From contig NZ_JOEQ01000019.1 of assembly GCF_000721075.1 (NCBI RefSeq), positions 62,001 through 126,000 on the forward strand: 64,000 nucleotides of DNA, in the 5' to 3' direction. How positions within the stretch are numbered: position 1 is the stretch's first letter; each line of letters starts with the position of its first letter. Made by a program: the position numbers and the translations under genes. This DNA is from Streptosporangium amethystogenes (GTDB lineage: Bacteria; Actinomycetota; Actinomycetes; Streptosporangiales; Streptosporangiaceae). Positions 1 to 7,800 of this stretch are shown in pieces. The notes beneath the pieces were generated by a model. The model ran no database searches. It was not told the origin of the DNA and worked only from the letters and a program-made list of their open reading frames with translations.

Positions 1-48
1 GAGGACGTCTATCGGCTGGCGGCGGCCACCGGAAAGGAGACGGGGTGA
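1..48 (+). CDS. C-terminal tail of an upstream gene (partial)
   Basis: The first 16 codons in frame 1 read as a protein tail ending in ATGKETG before TGA at 46-48. The stop overlaps the GTG start of the next gene (GTGA), so the two are probably co-transcribed and translationally coupled. The body lies outside the window and the family cannot be judged. Confidence 0.6.
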   Translation, partial: EDVYRLAAATGKETG

Positions 49-509
49 ATCCGTACGAGGACGGCCCCAAGCGTGAGGTCACCGCGACCCTGGTGAAGCT
101 GCTGGTCCACCGTCGGACGGACCGGGGTATGCGACTCGAACCGTACGCGAGCCGGTGCGTGCGAGCCGGAGAGGTGCACGAGCTGGTCGTCACCGACCAC
201 ACCGAGACCGCAGCCGGAGCCAGGATAGACCGTGTCGGTTTTCTCGGCTTCGTCGAGATCGCCACGGCGGGTGTGCTCGACCGTGGTGACGAGGTCTGGA
301 TCGGCCGACGCCGAATCGGCGTGCTGCTCGGGTTCGACGGCTGTCACTTCCCCAATCACTACAACGTGCTCGTTCATGCCGATCCGATGGTCACCGGCCG
401 GGACCTGAATCTGGTCCCTGAGATGTCGCTGGTGTTCCGGCAGGGCGTGCCCGGAGGCATGGATGAATGCGGTGCCGGCGCGCCCGATCTCACGGTGATC
501 AGGCTATGA
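45..509 (+). CDS. Small protein of unknown function, 154 aa
   Basis: I do not recognise the family. The GTG start at 45 follows an AAAGGAG ribosome site and overlaps the preceding stop by 4 bases. The protein is polar, without signal peptide or membrane segment, and alternates short hydrophobic strands with Gly turns (for example RVGFLGFVEIATAGVLDRGDE), which suggests a compact beta-rich fold. It contains HFPNHYNVLVHA near residue 105. Its position at the head of the biosynthetic operon suggests an accessory or binding protein for that pathway, but nothing shows a catalytic residue set. The 247 bp after it hold only a short CGATAT/ATATCG hairpin at 525-540 and the ribosome site of the EF-hand gene. 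Confidence 0.75.
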   Translation: MNPYEDGPKREVTATLVKLLVHRRTDRGMRLEPYASRCVRAGEVHELVVTDHTETAAGARIDRVGFLGFVEIATAGVLDRGDEVWIGRRRIGVLLGFDGCHFPNHYNVLVHADPMVTGRDLNLVPEMSLVFRQGVPGGMDECGAGAPDLTVIRL

Positions 510-756
510 GAATTGATCGATCCTCGATATCCATATATCGGCGGACGGCTGGTTTATGTCCAGCTGTTCCCTTTTTGGATACCTCACCAGATAAAGCCGT
601 GGGACTTTCTTGATCCCGCGTTTACGGACCGTCACCCATGGTTATAACGCCATTGCGGAGAGTGGCGAATTTCGAGGGATGGAATTCTGCTGCTGACTCT
701 GCTCATTCCTGGCGCTCATCCATTGGGCTGCCCAAAATTCTCGGGAAAGGACTCAA

Positions 757-1284
757 ATGGCCGCAGGTACCAAGGAGAGCAGTCGTCTGGAAGAGCGTTT
801 CCGTCTCTGGGACTCGGACGGCGACGGTGTGATCGAGCGCTCGGACTTCGAATCCGAGGCCGACGACATCGTCACCGGTCTGGGCGCTCAGGGCACCCCG
901 AAGGGCGCCGAGCTTCGGCAGGTCTACCTGGCCATGTTCGACCGCCTGTCCAGGGCCGCGGGCACTCCCCAGATGGACAAGGGCCAGTTCGTCCAGGCCG
1001 CCAACCAGGAGATCATCAGCAAGGGCGACGCCGGATTCGCCAGCGTGGTGGGTCCCACCATCCAGGCCATCGTCAACGTCCTGGACGGCGACGGCGACGG
1101 CGAGATCAGTCAGACGGAGATGACCAAGTGGTTCGAGGCCGTCGGCCTTGAGCCGGACGTGGCCGCTCAGGCGTTCCGGGAGCTGGACACCGACGGCACC
1201 GGCCGGCTCTCCGTGACGGAGCTGATCGACGCGGTTCGCGACTACCACCTCGGCAAGAACGACATTCCCCTGCTGGGCCGCTGA
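757..1284 (+). CDS. EF-hand calcium-binding protein (calerythrin-like)
   Basis: A 175-residue cytoplasmic protein with three canonical 12-residue EF-hand loops: DSDGDGVIERSD at residues 19-30, DGDGDGEISQTE at 110-121 and DTDGTGRLSVTE at 144-155. Each has Asp at positions 1, 3 and 5 and an acidic residue at 12. A fourth, degenerate hand around residues 62-78 has lost its ligands. Length and the three-active-plus-one-silent arrangement match the actinomycete calerythrin/sarcoplasmic-calcium-binding type. GGAAAGGA lies 5 bases before the ATG. Such proteins buffer or sense Ca2+; why one sits at the front of a biosynthetic operon is not apparent. It is 165 bp from the first aminotransferase on the same strand. 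Confidence 0.9.
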   Translation: MAAGTKESSRLEERFRLWDSDGDGVIERSDFESEADDIVTGLGAQGTPKGAELRQVYLAMFDRLSRAAGTPQMDKGQFVQAANQEIISKGDAGFASVVGPTIQAIVNVLDGDGDGEISQTEMTKWFEAVGLEPDVAAQAFRELDTDGTGRLSVTELIDAVRDYHLGKNDIPLLGR

Positions 1285-1449
1285 TCCAGACGCGTCCACC
1301 GCGCGCCCGCCGTGCGGTTGCCCGGAGGCGCCCCGGACAGCCCACGGCTGGTGCGACCGGACGCGCGAAACCGACGCGTAGCCTCCCGCGCCATGCCGCC
1401 GTGCTCTCTGGACCTGCTCTCCCCGACCGTGCCGCACAGGAAGAGAGCC

Positions 1450-2655
1450 ATGGAGAAGATCCTCCCTCCTCCCGCGACATCCCCGGCGCGAACCGAGCCC
1501 GCGCCGATCCCCTTCTTCACCCAGGCCACGTCGTTCGGTGAGCTGTGGTCCGAGATCCGTGCTCACTGCGTCGACATCCTGGACCGGGGCAAGTTCTCGC
1601 ACGGCGCCAAGGTCGCGGAGTTCGAGGGGGCGCTCGCCCGGTGGACCGGCGCGAGACACGTCGTCGGTGTCAACTCCGGTACCGACGCACTGGTGTTGCT
1701 GCTGCGCGCCGCCGGACTGCGCCCCGGAGACGAGGTCATCGTCCCCGCCTACACCTTCATCGCCACGGCCGGCTCGGTGGTGCTCGCCGGAGGCGTGCCC
1801 GTCTTCGCGGACATCGAGGAGCACGGGTACGGGATCGATCCGCGGTCCGTGGACGCCGTGGTGACCCCCCGCAGCCGGATGGTCATGCCGGTGCACCTGT
1901 TCGATCGCCTCGCGGACATGCGGGGCGTGCACGAGGTGGCGCGAAGACACGGGCTGACCGTCCTGGAGGACAGCGCCGAAGCCATCGGCATGCGTCTGGA
2001 CGGCACGCACGCCGGGCTGCTCGGCGTCGGCGGGGTGCTGTCGTTCTTTCCGACCAAGACTCTCGGCGCCATCGGCGACGCCGGGGCGCTGCTCACCGAC
2101 GACGACGCCGTCGCCGAGACCGCGCGAGCGCTACGCCACCACGGTCGCGGCGGACGCACCCTGGACCACTTCCCCGGTATCGCCAACCCCACGGTGCTCT
2201 CCGGCCTCAACAGCAAGATGGACGATATCCAGGCAGCCGTCCTGCTCGCCAAACTCGCCCGCCTCGACGCCGACATCGCCCGCCGAGGCGAGCTCTCGGC
2301 GCGCTACGACGACCGGCTGCGCGATGTCCCGGGGGTGTACGCGATTCCCGGCGCCGTCCCACCACACCCTGGCGGTAACCGGGTCTGTTACGTCCATCTC
2401 ATCGAGGTCGAAGGCCGCGACGCCCTCGTCGCGCATCTGGCCGCCAAGGGGATCGAGTCCGAAACCTACTATCCGGTTCCGATGCATCTCCAGCCGTGCT
2501 TCGCGGATCTGGGACACGCCCCCGGCGACTTCCCGCGCGCCGAGGCGGCCTGCGCGAGAGCCCTCGCACTACCGCTCTATCCCGACCTGGCCGAGTGGCA
2601 GGTGGACCGGGTGTGCGACGAGATCGAGAACTTCTACGCGGGAGGACGACGGTGA
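1450..2655 (+). CDS. DegT/DnrJ/EryC1/StrS-family PLP aminotransferase (first of two)
   Basis: A 402-residue fold-type I aminotransferase. SGTDAL near residue 78 binds the cofactor phosphate, VIVPAYTFIAT follows, LEDSAEAIG carries the Asp that contacts the pyridine nitrogen, and Lys203 in SFFPTKTLG is the expected Schiff-base lysine. The family usually makes amino sugars, but AHBA synthase and cyclitol aminases belong to it too, and no other sugar-nucleotide gene lies nearby. I prefer ATG 1450, preceded by AGGAAGAGAG; the frame is open back to 1312, but homologs start close to the IPFF motif (residues 20-23). Its stop overlaps the next start (GTGA), so the two aminotransferases are probably coupled. 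Substrate unknown. Confidence 0.88.
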   Translation: MEKILPPPATSPARTEPAPIPFFTQATSFGELWSEIRAHCVDILDRGKFSHGAKVAEFEGALARWTGARHVVGVNSGTDALVLLLRAAGLRPGDEVIVPAYTFIATAGSVVLAGGVPVFADIEEHGYGIDPRSVDAVVTPRSRMVMPVHLFDRLADMRGVHEVARRHGLTVLEDSAEAIGMRLDGTHAGLLGVGGVLSFFPTKTLGAIGDAGALLTDDDAVAETARALRHHGRGGRTLDHFPGIANPTVLSGLNSKMDDIQAAVLLAKLARLDADIARRGELSARYDDRLRDVPGVYAIPGAVPPHPGGNRVCYVHLIEVEGRDALVAHLAAKGIESETYYPVPMHLQPCFADLGHAPGDFPRAEAACARALALPLYPDLAEWQVDRVCDEIENFYAGGRR

Positions 2656-3803
2656 CCGCCCAGACCACCGGGACCATCCCCTTCTTCCCTCCCGACCTGT
2701 TCGAGGAGGAGCGCGACACGCTGCTGGAGACGGTGCGCGCCATCGGCACCGCCGCCACCCAGAGGTTCATCCTGGGCGGGCACACGGCCCGGTTCGAGCG
2801 GGAACTGCGCGATCGGCTGGGTGCCGGCGACGTCGTCGCCTGCTCCAGCGGCACGACCGCCCTCACCCTGGTGCTGAACGCCATGGGAGTCGGTCCCGGC
2901 GACGAGGTGGTGGTGCCCGCCTTCGGCTGCGCGCCACTGGCCGCGACCGTCGTCAACCTCGGTGCCCGGCCGGTTTTCGCCGACGTCGACCCGGGGCGGC
3001 TGACCATGGACCCCGTCGCCGCCGAGGCGCTCATCACCCCGCGTACCAAGGCGCTGATGCCGGCGCACATGTTCTCGACGATGGCGGACATGCCCCGCTT
3101 CCGTGAGCTGGCCGACCGGTACGACCTACGCCTGCTGGAGGACTCGGCGGTCGCGCAGGGCGGCACGCTGCTGGGACGTCCAGCGGGTCGCTGGGGTGAC
3201 GCGGGCGTTTACTCGTTCGTACAGGTCAAGACGTTCGGCATGCCGGGTGAGGGCGGTGTGGTGGTCACCGACGACGCCGACCTGGCCATGCGCGTGCGGA
3301 TGCTGCGCAATCACGGCCAGGACGGCACGCGCCGCTTCGTCCACCACCGCATCGGACACAACAGCCGCTTCGACGAGGTAATGGCCGCCTTCCAGACGCA
3401 TCGGCTGGCCGGTCTGGGCCGACGGCTGGCGCGCCGGGCGGATATCGCCGACTACTACTCCACCCGGTTCGCCTCCCTGGCAGCCCTCGGGGTGTCGGCA
3501 CCTCCTGTCGGCGGTGACGGCCGCTGCCACTATGTCTACGCGGTGCTGGCCACCCGCCGCGAGGCGCTCAGGGCACACCTGGCCGCGCGCGGCGTCGACT
3601 CGCACGTCTACTACCCGCGCACCCTTCCCGCCCAGCCCGCGTTCGCGCCGCACGCGCCCCGCGACACACATTGGCCCAATGCGGCCTCGGCCGCCCGGCG
3701 CAACCTCGCCCTGCCGCTGTATCCGCACCTCAGCGACATCCAACTGGAACACATCGCCGACACCGTCTGCGCCTTCGCCCACGAAACCCGGGGAGCACGA
3801 TGA
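2652..3803 (+). CDS. DegT/DnrJ/EryC1/StrS-family PLP aminotransferase (second of two)
   Basis: A 383-residue paralog of the preceding gene, starting at a GTG that overlaps its stop. It shares the N-terminal IPFF motif, CSSGTTAL for phosphate binding, VVVPAFGCAPLA, LEDSAVAQGG with the cofactor Asp, and Lys193 in SFVQVKTFGMPGEGG. The aminotransferases are clearly diverged from one another, so they probably form a heteromeric pair or act on successive carbonyls rather than being a recent duplication. Stop and next start overlap (ATGA). Together with the lack of dTDP-sugar genes this suggests an amino-cyclitol, aminobenzoate-type or aminated acyl product; that is inference. Confidence 0.88.
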   Translation: MTAQTTGTIPFFPPDLFEEERDTLLETVRAIGTAATQRFILGGHTARFERELRDRLGAGDVVACSSGTTALTLVLNAMGVGPGDEVVVPAFGCAPLAATVVNLGARPVFADVDPGRLTMDPVAAEALITPRTKALMPAHMFSTMADMPRFRELADRYDLRLLEDSAVAQGGTLLGRPAGRWGDAGVYSFVQVKTFGMPGEGGVVVTDDADLAMRVRMLRNHGQDGTRRFVHHRIGHNSRFDEVMAAFQTHRLAGLGRRLARRADIADYYSTRFASLAALGVSAPPVGGDGRCHYVYAVLATRREALRAHLAARGVDSHVYYPRTLPAQPAFAPHAPRDTHWPNAASAARRNLALPLYPHLSDIQLEHIADTVCAFAHETRGAR

Positions 3804-4795
3804 CCGATCAGTTCACCGGCAGGGAAACCGGCGGGGAAACGGAGTCCGGTCCGGCCGCGACCGCACGCGGCACCCTTGTGGCCTACGCGCGTCTGGCCAA
3901 GCTCGACGTCTACGACTACTACCTCGGCCTGCCACTGGTGTGGACGCTGCTCGCCCCCGCCGGCCGGTGGGAGCCGGGCGTCATCGGCCTGCTGGTGCTG
4001 ATCGTCCTCGCCGAGATCGCCGTGGTGGCCGCCATGGTCGGTTTCGACGACATCACCGGCTACCGCGACGGCAGCGACGCGGCCAACTACGGTGCCGATG
4101 CCGCAAGGCGACGCCTGGCCAGGAAACCGCTGGTCGCCGGCACCCTTACCGAGGCTCAGGCGCTCCGCTTCGCCTGGTCGGCGACCGCACTCGGCGTGGT
4201 GCTGTGGGCGCTGGCGGTGGCCGTCGCGCCACATCGCCCGCCGTGGGCGGTCGTGCTGGCGGCGGTGTGCGTCGTGGCGTCGGTGCAGTACTCCTGGGGG
4301 CTGAAGATCAGCTATCGAGGATTTCAGGAGATCTTCCTGATCGGTCTGGGCGTCGGCTGGGTGCTGGTGCCGTACGGCCTGCTCACCGGCGAGGTGACCG
4401 ATCTGGTTCTCGTGCAGGCCCTGCTGTTCGGATTTGGGCCGATGCTGTTCGGGCTCTACTCCAACACCCACGACATCGACGGCGACCGTCGCGCCGGGCG
4501 CGTCACCGTCGCGGCCCTGGTGCCCGCCGGGGTCAACACGGCGTTCATCACCGTGATGACCGCCGTCGCGGCCCTGCTCATCGTCGTCGGTCCCCTCGTC
4601 GGCGCCGTGCCCTGGTGGTTACCGATCGTCTTGGTACCGGTTCTCGCCATGCGCGCGACCCACCTGGTAATCGGCGCCGTGCGAGGTGACATCCTGCGCG
4701 CCCGGCGGATCGCCATTCGCGCCCACCGGGTCACCGTGATCCTGCTGGTCATCGCGAACCTGGCCGCCCCGCTGCTCACCGGCACCGCCACATGA
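3800..4795 (+). CDS. UbiA-superfamily membrane prenyltransferase
   Basis: A 331-residue polytopic membrane protein with about eight to nine hydrophobic segments. The two Asp-rich motifs of the UbiA family, which bind prenyl diphosphate through Mg2+, are recognisable: DDITGYRDGSD near residues 80-90 and NTHDIDGDRRAG near residue 225. Members attach isoprenoid chains to aromatic or other acceptors at the membrane; some act as cyclases. The ATG at 3800 overlaps the upstream stop and its own stop overlaps the FAD oxidoreductase start. Codon 274 (4619-4621) is TTA, a rare leucine codon in this context and a classic target of bldA-dependent translational control in actinomycetes. No prenyl diphosphate synthase is visible, so the donor would come from elsewhere. 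Confidence 0.82.
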   Translation: MTDQFTGRETGGETESGPAATARGTLVAYARLAKLDVYDYYLGLPLVWTLLAPAGRWEPGVIGLLVLIVLAEIAVVAAMVGFDDITGYRDGSDAANYGADAARRRLARKPLVAGTLTEAQALRFAWSATALGVVLWALAVAVAPHRPPWAVVLAAVCVVASVQYSWGLKISYRGFQEIFLIGLGVGWVLVPYGLLTGEVTDLVLVQALLFGFGPMLFGLYSNTHDIDGDRRAGRVTVAALVPAGVNTAFITVMTAVAALLIVVGPLVGAVPWWLPIVLVPVLAMRATHLVIGAVRGDILRARRIAIRAHRVTVILLVIANLAAPLLTGTAT

Positions 4796-6126
4796 CCTCC
4801 GCACTGGACGTCGCGGTGGTCGGCGCGGGTCCCGCCGGGCTGGCCGCAGCCTACGCGCTCGCCGAGGCGGGGTGCTCGGTAAGAGTCTTCGAGGCCGCCG
4901 ACGCGGTCGGCGGGCGGATGCGCACCCTGCGCGCCCACGGCTGTCTGATCGACACCGGAGCCGAGATGCTCCCCTCTGCCGCGGGCTACCCGGCCACCTG
5001 GAGGCTCATCGCCGCCCTCGGTCTGGACGCCGACCCCGAGGCCGTGCCCCGGGTGCGCGACGCGCTCGCCGTGTGGCGTGGCGGCCGGTCCAGGCCACAC
5101 GCCGGTCGCCCGCTGGGGCTGCTCACCGGGGCGGGGCTGCCGCCACGCGCGCGGGTGGACCTGCTCCGCCTCCAGACGCGCCTGGCCTGGCTCGGCGACC
5201 TCGACCCTGACCGTCCGGAGCGCGGCCCACTGGGCTCCGTCACGGTCGCCGACCTCGTCAGGCGCTACCATCCCGATCTTCGCGACTACCTCATCCAACC
5301 GCTGGTCGCCGGATTCTTCGGGTGGGATCCGGAGCGCGCCGCGGCGGCTCCGTTCGCCGCGCACCTGACGGCCTCGGGCAGCACGAACGGCTGGCACACC
5401 TACCGCGACGGCATGGACACCCTCGCCCGCGCGCTGGCCGCGCGGCTCGACGTGGTCACCGGGCACACCGTGACCCGGGTGGTCGCGGACCCCGGTGAGG
5501 TCCGGTTGGAGTCGCCCGGCGGCACCGTCACCGCCCGTTCGGCGGTACTGGCCGTGCCCGCCCCCGTCGCGGCACGCCTGCACACGGACGCACCGCCGGT
5601 CGAACGCGCCTACCGGGATGCGTGCGGCTACGCGCCCATGCTCCGTCTCACCCTGGTCCTGGACCGGCCGATGGCCCCCACGGGTGTACGGCGTGGCTTC
5701 GCCACCCTCGTCCCCGCCGCTGAGGACCCCCTGGTCAACGTGATCACTGTGGATCATCAGAAGCATCCCGGGCGGGTGCCCGCGGGGCGCGGCCTGGTGT
5801 CGCTCGTCGCCTCACCCCGGGGCACCGCCGAACTGATCGACGCCCCCGACGAGGAGGTGAAGGAGCGACTCACCGCCCGTGCCGAACGCTTCGTGCCCGG
5901 GATGGCCGCGTGCGTCACCTTCGCCCACGTGCATCGGTTCCGGTACGGCCTGCCCGAGGCGACACCGCGTGCCCTCGAACTGCGCGCCGCGTTCGAGGCC
6001 CGTCCGGCCTCGGCGGTGGAGTACGCGGGCGACTGGACGGCGCTGCGCCCGTGCAGTGAGGGTGCGGTCGCCTCCGCCGCGCGGGCCGCCGCGCGGGTGC
6101 TCGCCCACCTGTCGCCCGCCGGCTGA
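4792..6126 (+). CDS. FAD-dependent oxidoreductase (flavin amine oxidase / protoporphyrinogen oxidase-like)
   Basis: A 444-residue enzyme opening with an ADP-binding GAGPAGLAAAYALAEAG motif at residues 11-27 and the GGRMRT motif at about 41-46, both typical of the amine oxidase/PPOX/phytoene desaturase superfamily. Near the C-terminus YAGDWTALRPCSEGAVASA is the second FAD contact, in which a Gly-Asp binds the ribityl chain. No signal peptide. It starts in an ATGA overlap with the UbiA gene. In this context it may desaturate or oxidise the prenylated intermediate; a porphyrin role is less likely because no other haem gene is present. A 66 bp gap follows. Confidence 0.85.
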   Translation: MTSALDVAVVGAGPAGLAAAYALAEAGCSVRVFEAADAVGGRMRTLRAHGCLIDTGAEMLPSAAGYPATWRLIAALGLDADPEAVPRVRDALAVWRGGRSRPHAGRPLGLLTGAGLPPRARVDLLRLQTRLAWLGDLDPDRPERGPLGSVTVADLVRRYHPDLRDYLIQPLVAGFFGWDPERAAAAPFAAHLTASGSTNGWHTYRDGMDTLARALAARLDVVTGHTVTRVVADPGEVRLESPGGTVTARSAVLAVPAPVAARLHTDAPPVERAYRDACGYAPMLRLTLVLDRPMAPTGVRRGFATLVPAAEDPLVNVITVDHQKHPGRVPAGRGLVSLVASPRGTAELIDAPDEEVKERLTARAERFVPGMAACVTFAHVHRFRYGLPEATPRALELRAAFEARPASAVEYAGDWTALRPCSEGAVASAARAAARVLAHLSPAG

Positions 6127-6192
6127 CCGGGGTCGTCCGTCGCGCCCGCGCCGCGGCTTCCCGTCCCCATCCCCGAACCGGAAGGCGAGTAG

Positions 6193-7800
6193 ATGACACT
6201 CCTCACCAGGCCCATCGAGTTGGGCACCCTGTTCGACGATCTGGCCGACCGAGGCCACGCCACGGCCGTGCACCTGAGCCGGCCGCTGGACATCGCGCCC
6301 GCGCTGGGTTCCGCCCTGAACATTCCCGGCCTGGCCGGGCTCGTCCGCGATGTCGCCGGGTGGCTCGCAGCCGCCGGGGTACGGCGCGGGGACCGGGTCG
6401 CCATCGCCAAGCGCAACCACTGGGACTACGTGCTGCTGAACTGCGCGGCGGCGCGCATCGGCGCGGTGCCCGCGTCGCTCTCCGCGAATCTGGCCCCCGA
6501 TGTGCTGGAGACACTGCTGAAGCGACTGGAGCCGGCCCTCCTGGTCACCGATTCCGCGCTGCTGGCGTCGAGCCGCGAGGCCGGCACCGACCTGACCTGT
6601 TTCGCCACCAGGACCCTGCTCGTCGACGGCGCGGCCGAGGGCACCCTGTCCATCGACGATGTACGCGGCCATACCGTACCGCCCGCGTACCGCCCGCCCG
6701 CCGACGACCCGCTGGCCATCATGCACACCTCCGGCACCACCGGCGTGCCCAAACTCGTCGTCCACTCCACCCGTACGATCATGCGTCGGCTGGCCGGCTT
6801 CGAGGCGCACCGCTGGCCGGTGCTCGGTAGCCGTCCCGGCGACACCGTGGCCAGTGCGATCTCCTTCGCGCACGGCCGCGCGCTGGCCCAGGCCGCCAGC
6901 GTGCTGTGGCTGGCCCCCGCCAAACTCCTGGCGGTCTGCGCCCCCGACTGGGCCGAGGCCGGCCCGTTTCTGCACCGGCATCGGCCCACCACCCTCGAAG
7001 CGCTGCCCGCGACCTACGTGCGCTGGCAGCGCCACACCGAGGAGCAGGGCGGTCCGTTCGAGCGCGTCCGCCTCTACATCAGCACCTTCGACGCCATGCA
7101 CCCGCCCACCGTGCGCGCCTTCCTCCACACCACGCGACACCGCCGCCCGGTGTGGTTGCAGGGCTGGGGCCAGAGCGAGACCGGTCCGCTGACCTTCCGG
7201 TTCCTCACCCGGCGTGCCATGGCCGCCGCGCACGACCGGCATCCCACCACCCGCGACCTCGGTCATCCGATCCCCACCCGTACCCGGCTGCGCGTCATGA
7301 ACCCCGAGACGCTGCGACCGGTGCCGCGAGGCACCACCGGCCTGGTGTACTGCCGGACCAAGGCACTGTGCCTCGGATACGTCGGCGAACAGAGCCGCTG
7401 GCAGGACAAGCGGGCGGGCGCGTGGTGGAACACCGGCGACGTCGGCGCCCTCACCCGCACCGGCGGCATGCGTTTCGTGGATCGGGAGGTGGACGCCATC
7501 CCCGAGGGAAGCTGCGTCGAGCTGGAGGACGTCATCGACGACCGTATCCCCGAGGTGCTGGAGTGCGTCATCCTGAGCGTCCCCGAACGCCCCTCCCTGC
7601 CCGTCGTGGTCACCGAGAACGGCGCACTCGATCTCGGGTCGTGGCGGCGCGCCACCGCCGATCTGCCGCGGCTGGCCGACCCCGTGGTGCTGACCTGGGA
7701 TGAGATACCGCGCACCGGTACCGGCAAGGTCCGCCGGATGGCTCTGCGTGACCGGCTCGGCGAGATGCGGGAGACCCACGGGACGGGCCGGTGGACGTAG
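6193..7800 (+). CDS. AMP-dependent acyl-CoA synthetase/ligase (first)
   Basis: A 535-residue adenylate-forming enzyme. Core motif A3 is MHTSGTTGVPKLV near residue 178, A5 is WGQSETGP near 326, A7 is WWNTGDVGAL near 413, and the C-terminal catalytic lysine is in RTGTGKVRR near residue 513. The A8 hinge, usually GRxDD-IK-G, is altered to DREVDAIPEGSCVELED, which may affect domain rotation or reflect an unusual second half-reaction. It should activate a carboxylate as acyl-AMP and transfer it to CoA or a carrier protein; no carrier protein is present in this cluster. GGAAGGCGAG precedes the ATG. The CoA-transferase gene overlaps its 3' end by 10 bases. Confidence 0.87.
   Translation: MTLLTRPIELGTLFDDLADRGHATAVHLSRPLDIAPALGSALNIPGLAGLVRDVAGWLAAAGVRRGDRVAIAKRNHWDYVLLNCAAARIGAVPASLSANLAPDVLETLLKRLEPALLVTDSALLASSREAGTDLTCFATRTLLVDGAAEGTLSIDDVRGHTVPPAYRPPADDPLAIMHTSGTTGVPKLVVHSTRTIMRRLAGFEAHRWPVLGSRPGDTVASAISFAHGRALAQAASVLWLAPAKLLAVCAPDWAEAGPFLHRHRPTTLEALPATYVRWQRHTEEQGGPFERVRLYISTFDAMHPPTVRAFLHTTRHRRPVWLQGWGQSETGPLTFRFLTRRAMAAAHDRHPTTRDLGHPIPTRTRLRVMNPETLRPVPRGTTGLVYCRTKALCLGYVGEQSRWQDKRAGAWWNTGDVGALTRTGGMRFVDREVDAIPEGSCVELEDVIDDRIPEVLECVILSVPERPSLPVVVTENGALDLGSWRRATADLPRLADPVVLTWDEIPRTGTGKVRRMALRDRLGEMRETHGTGRWT

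Noticed and set aside
703..2010. 435-codon minus-strand open frame
   Set aside because: Covers the EF-hand and aminotransferase genes antisense; no motif or start signal.
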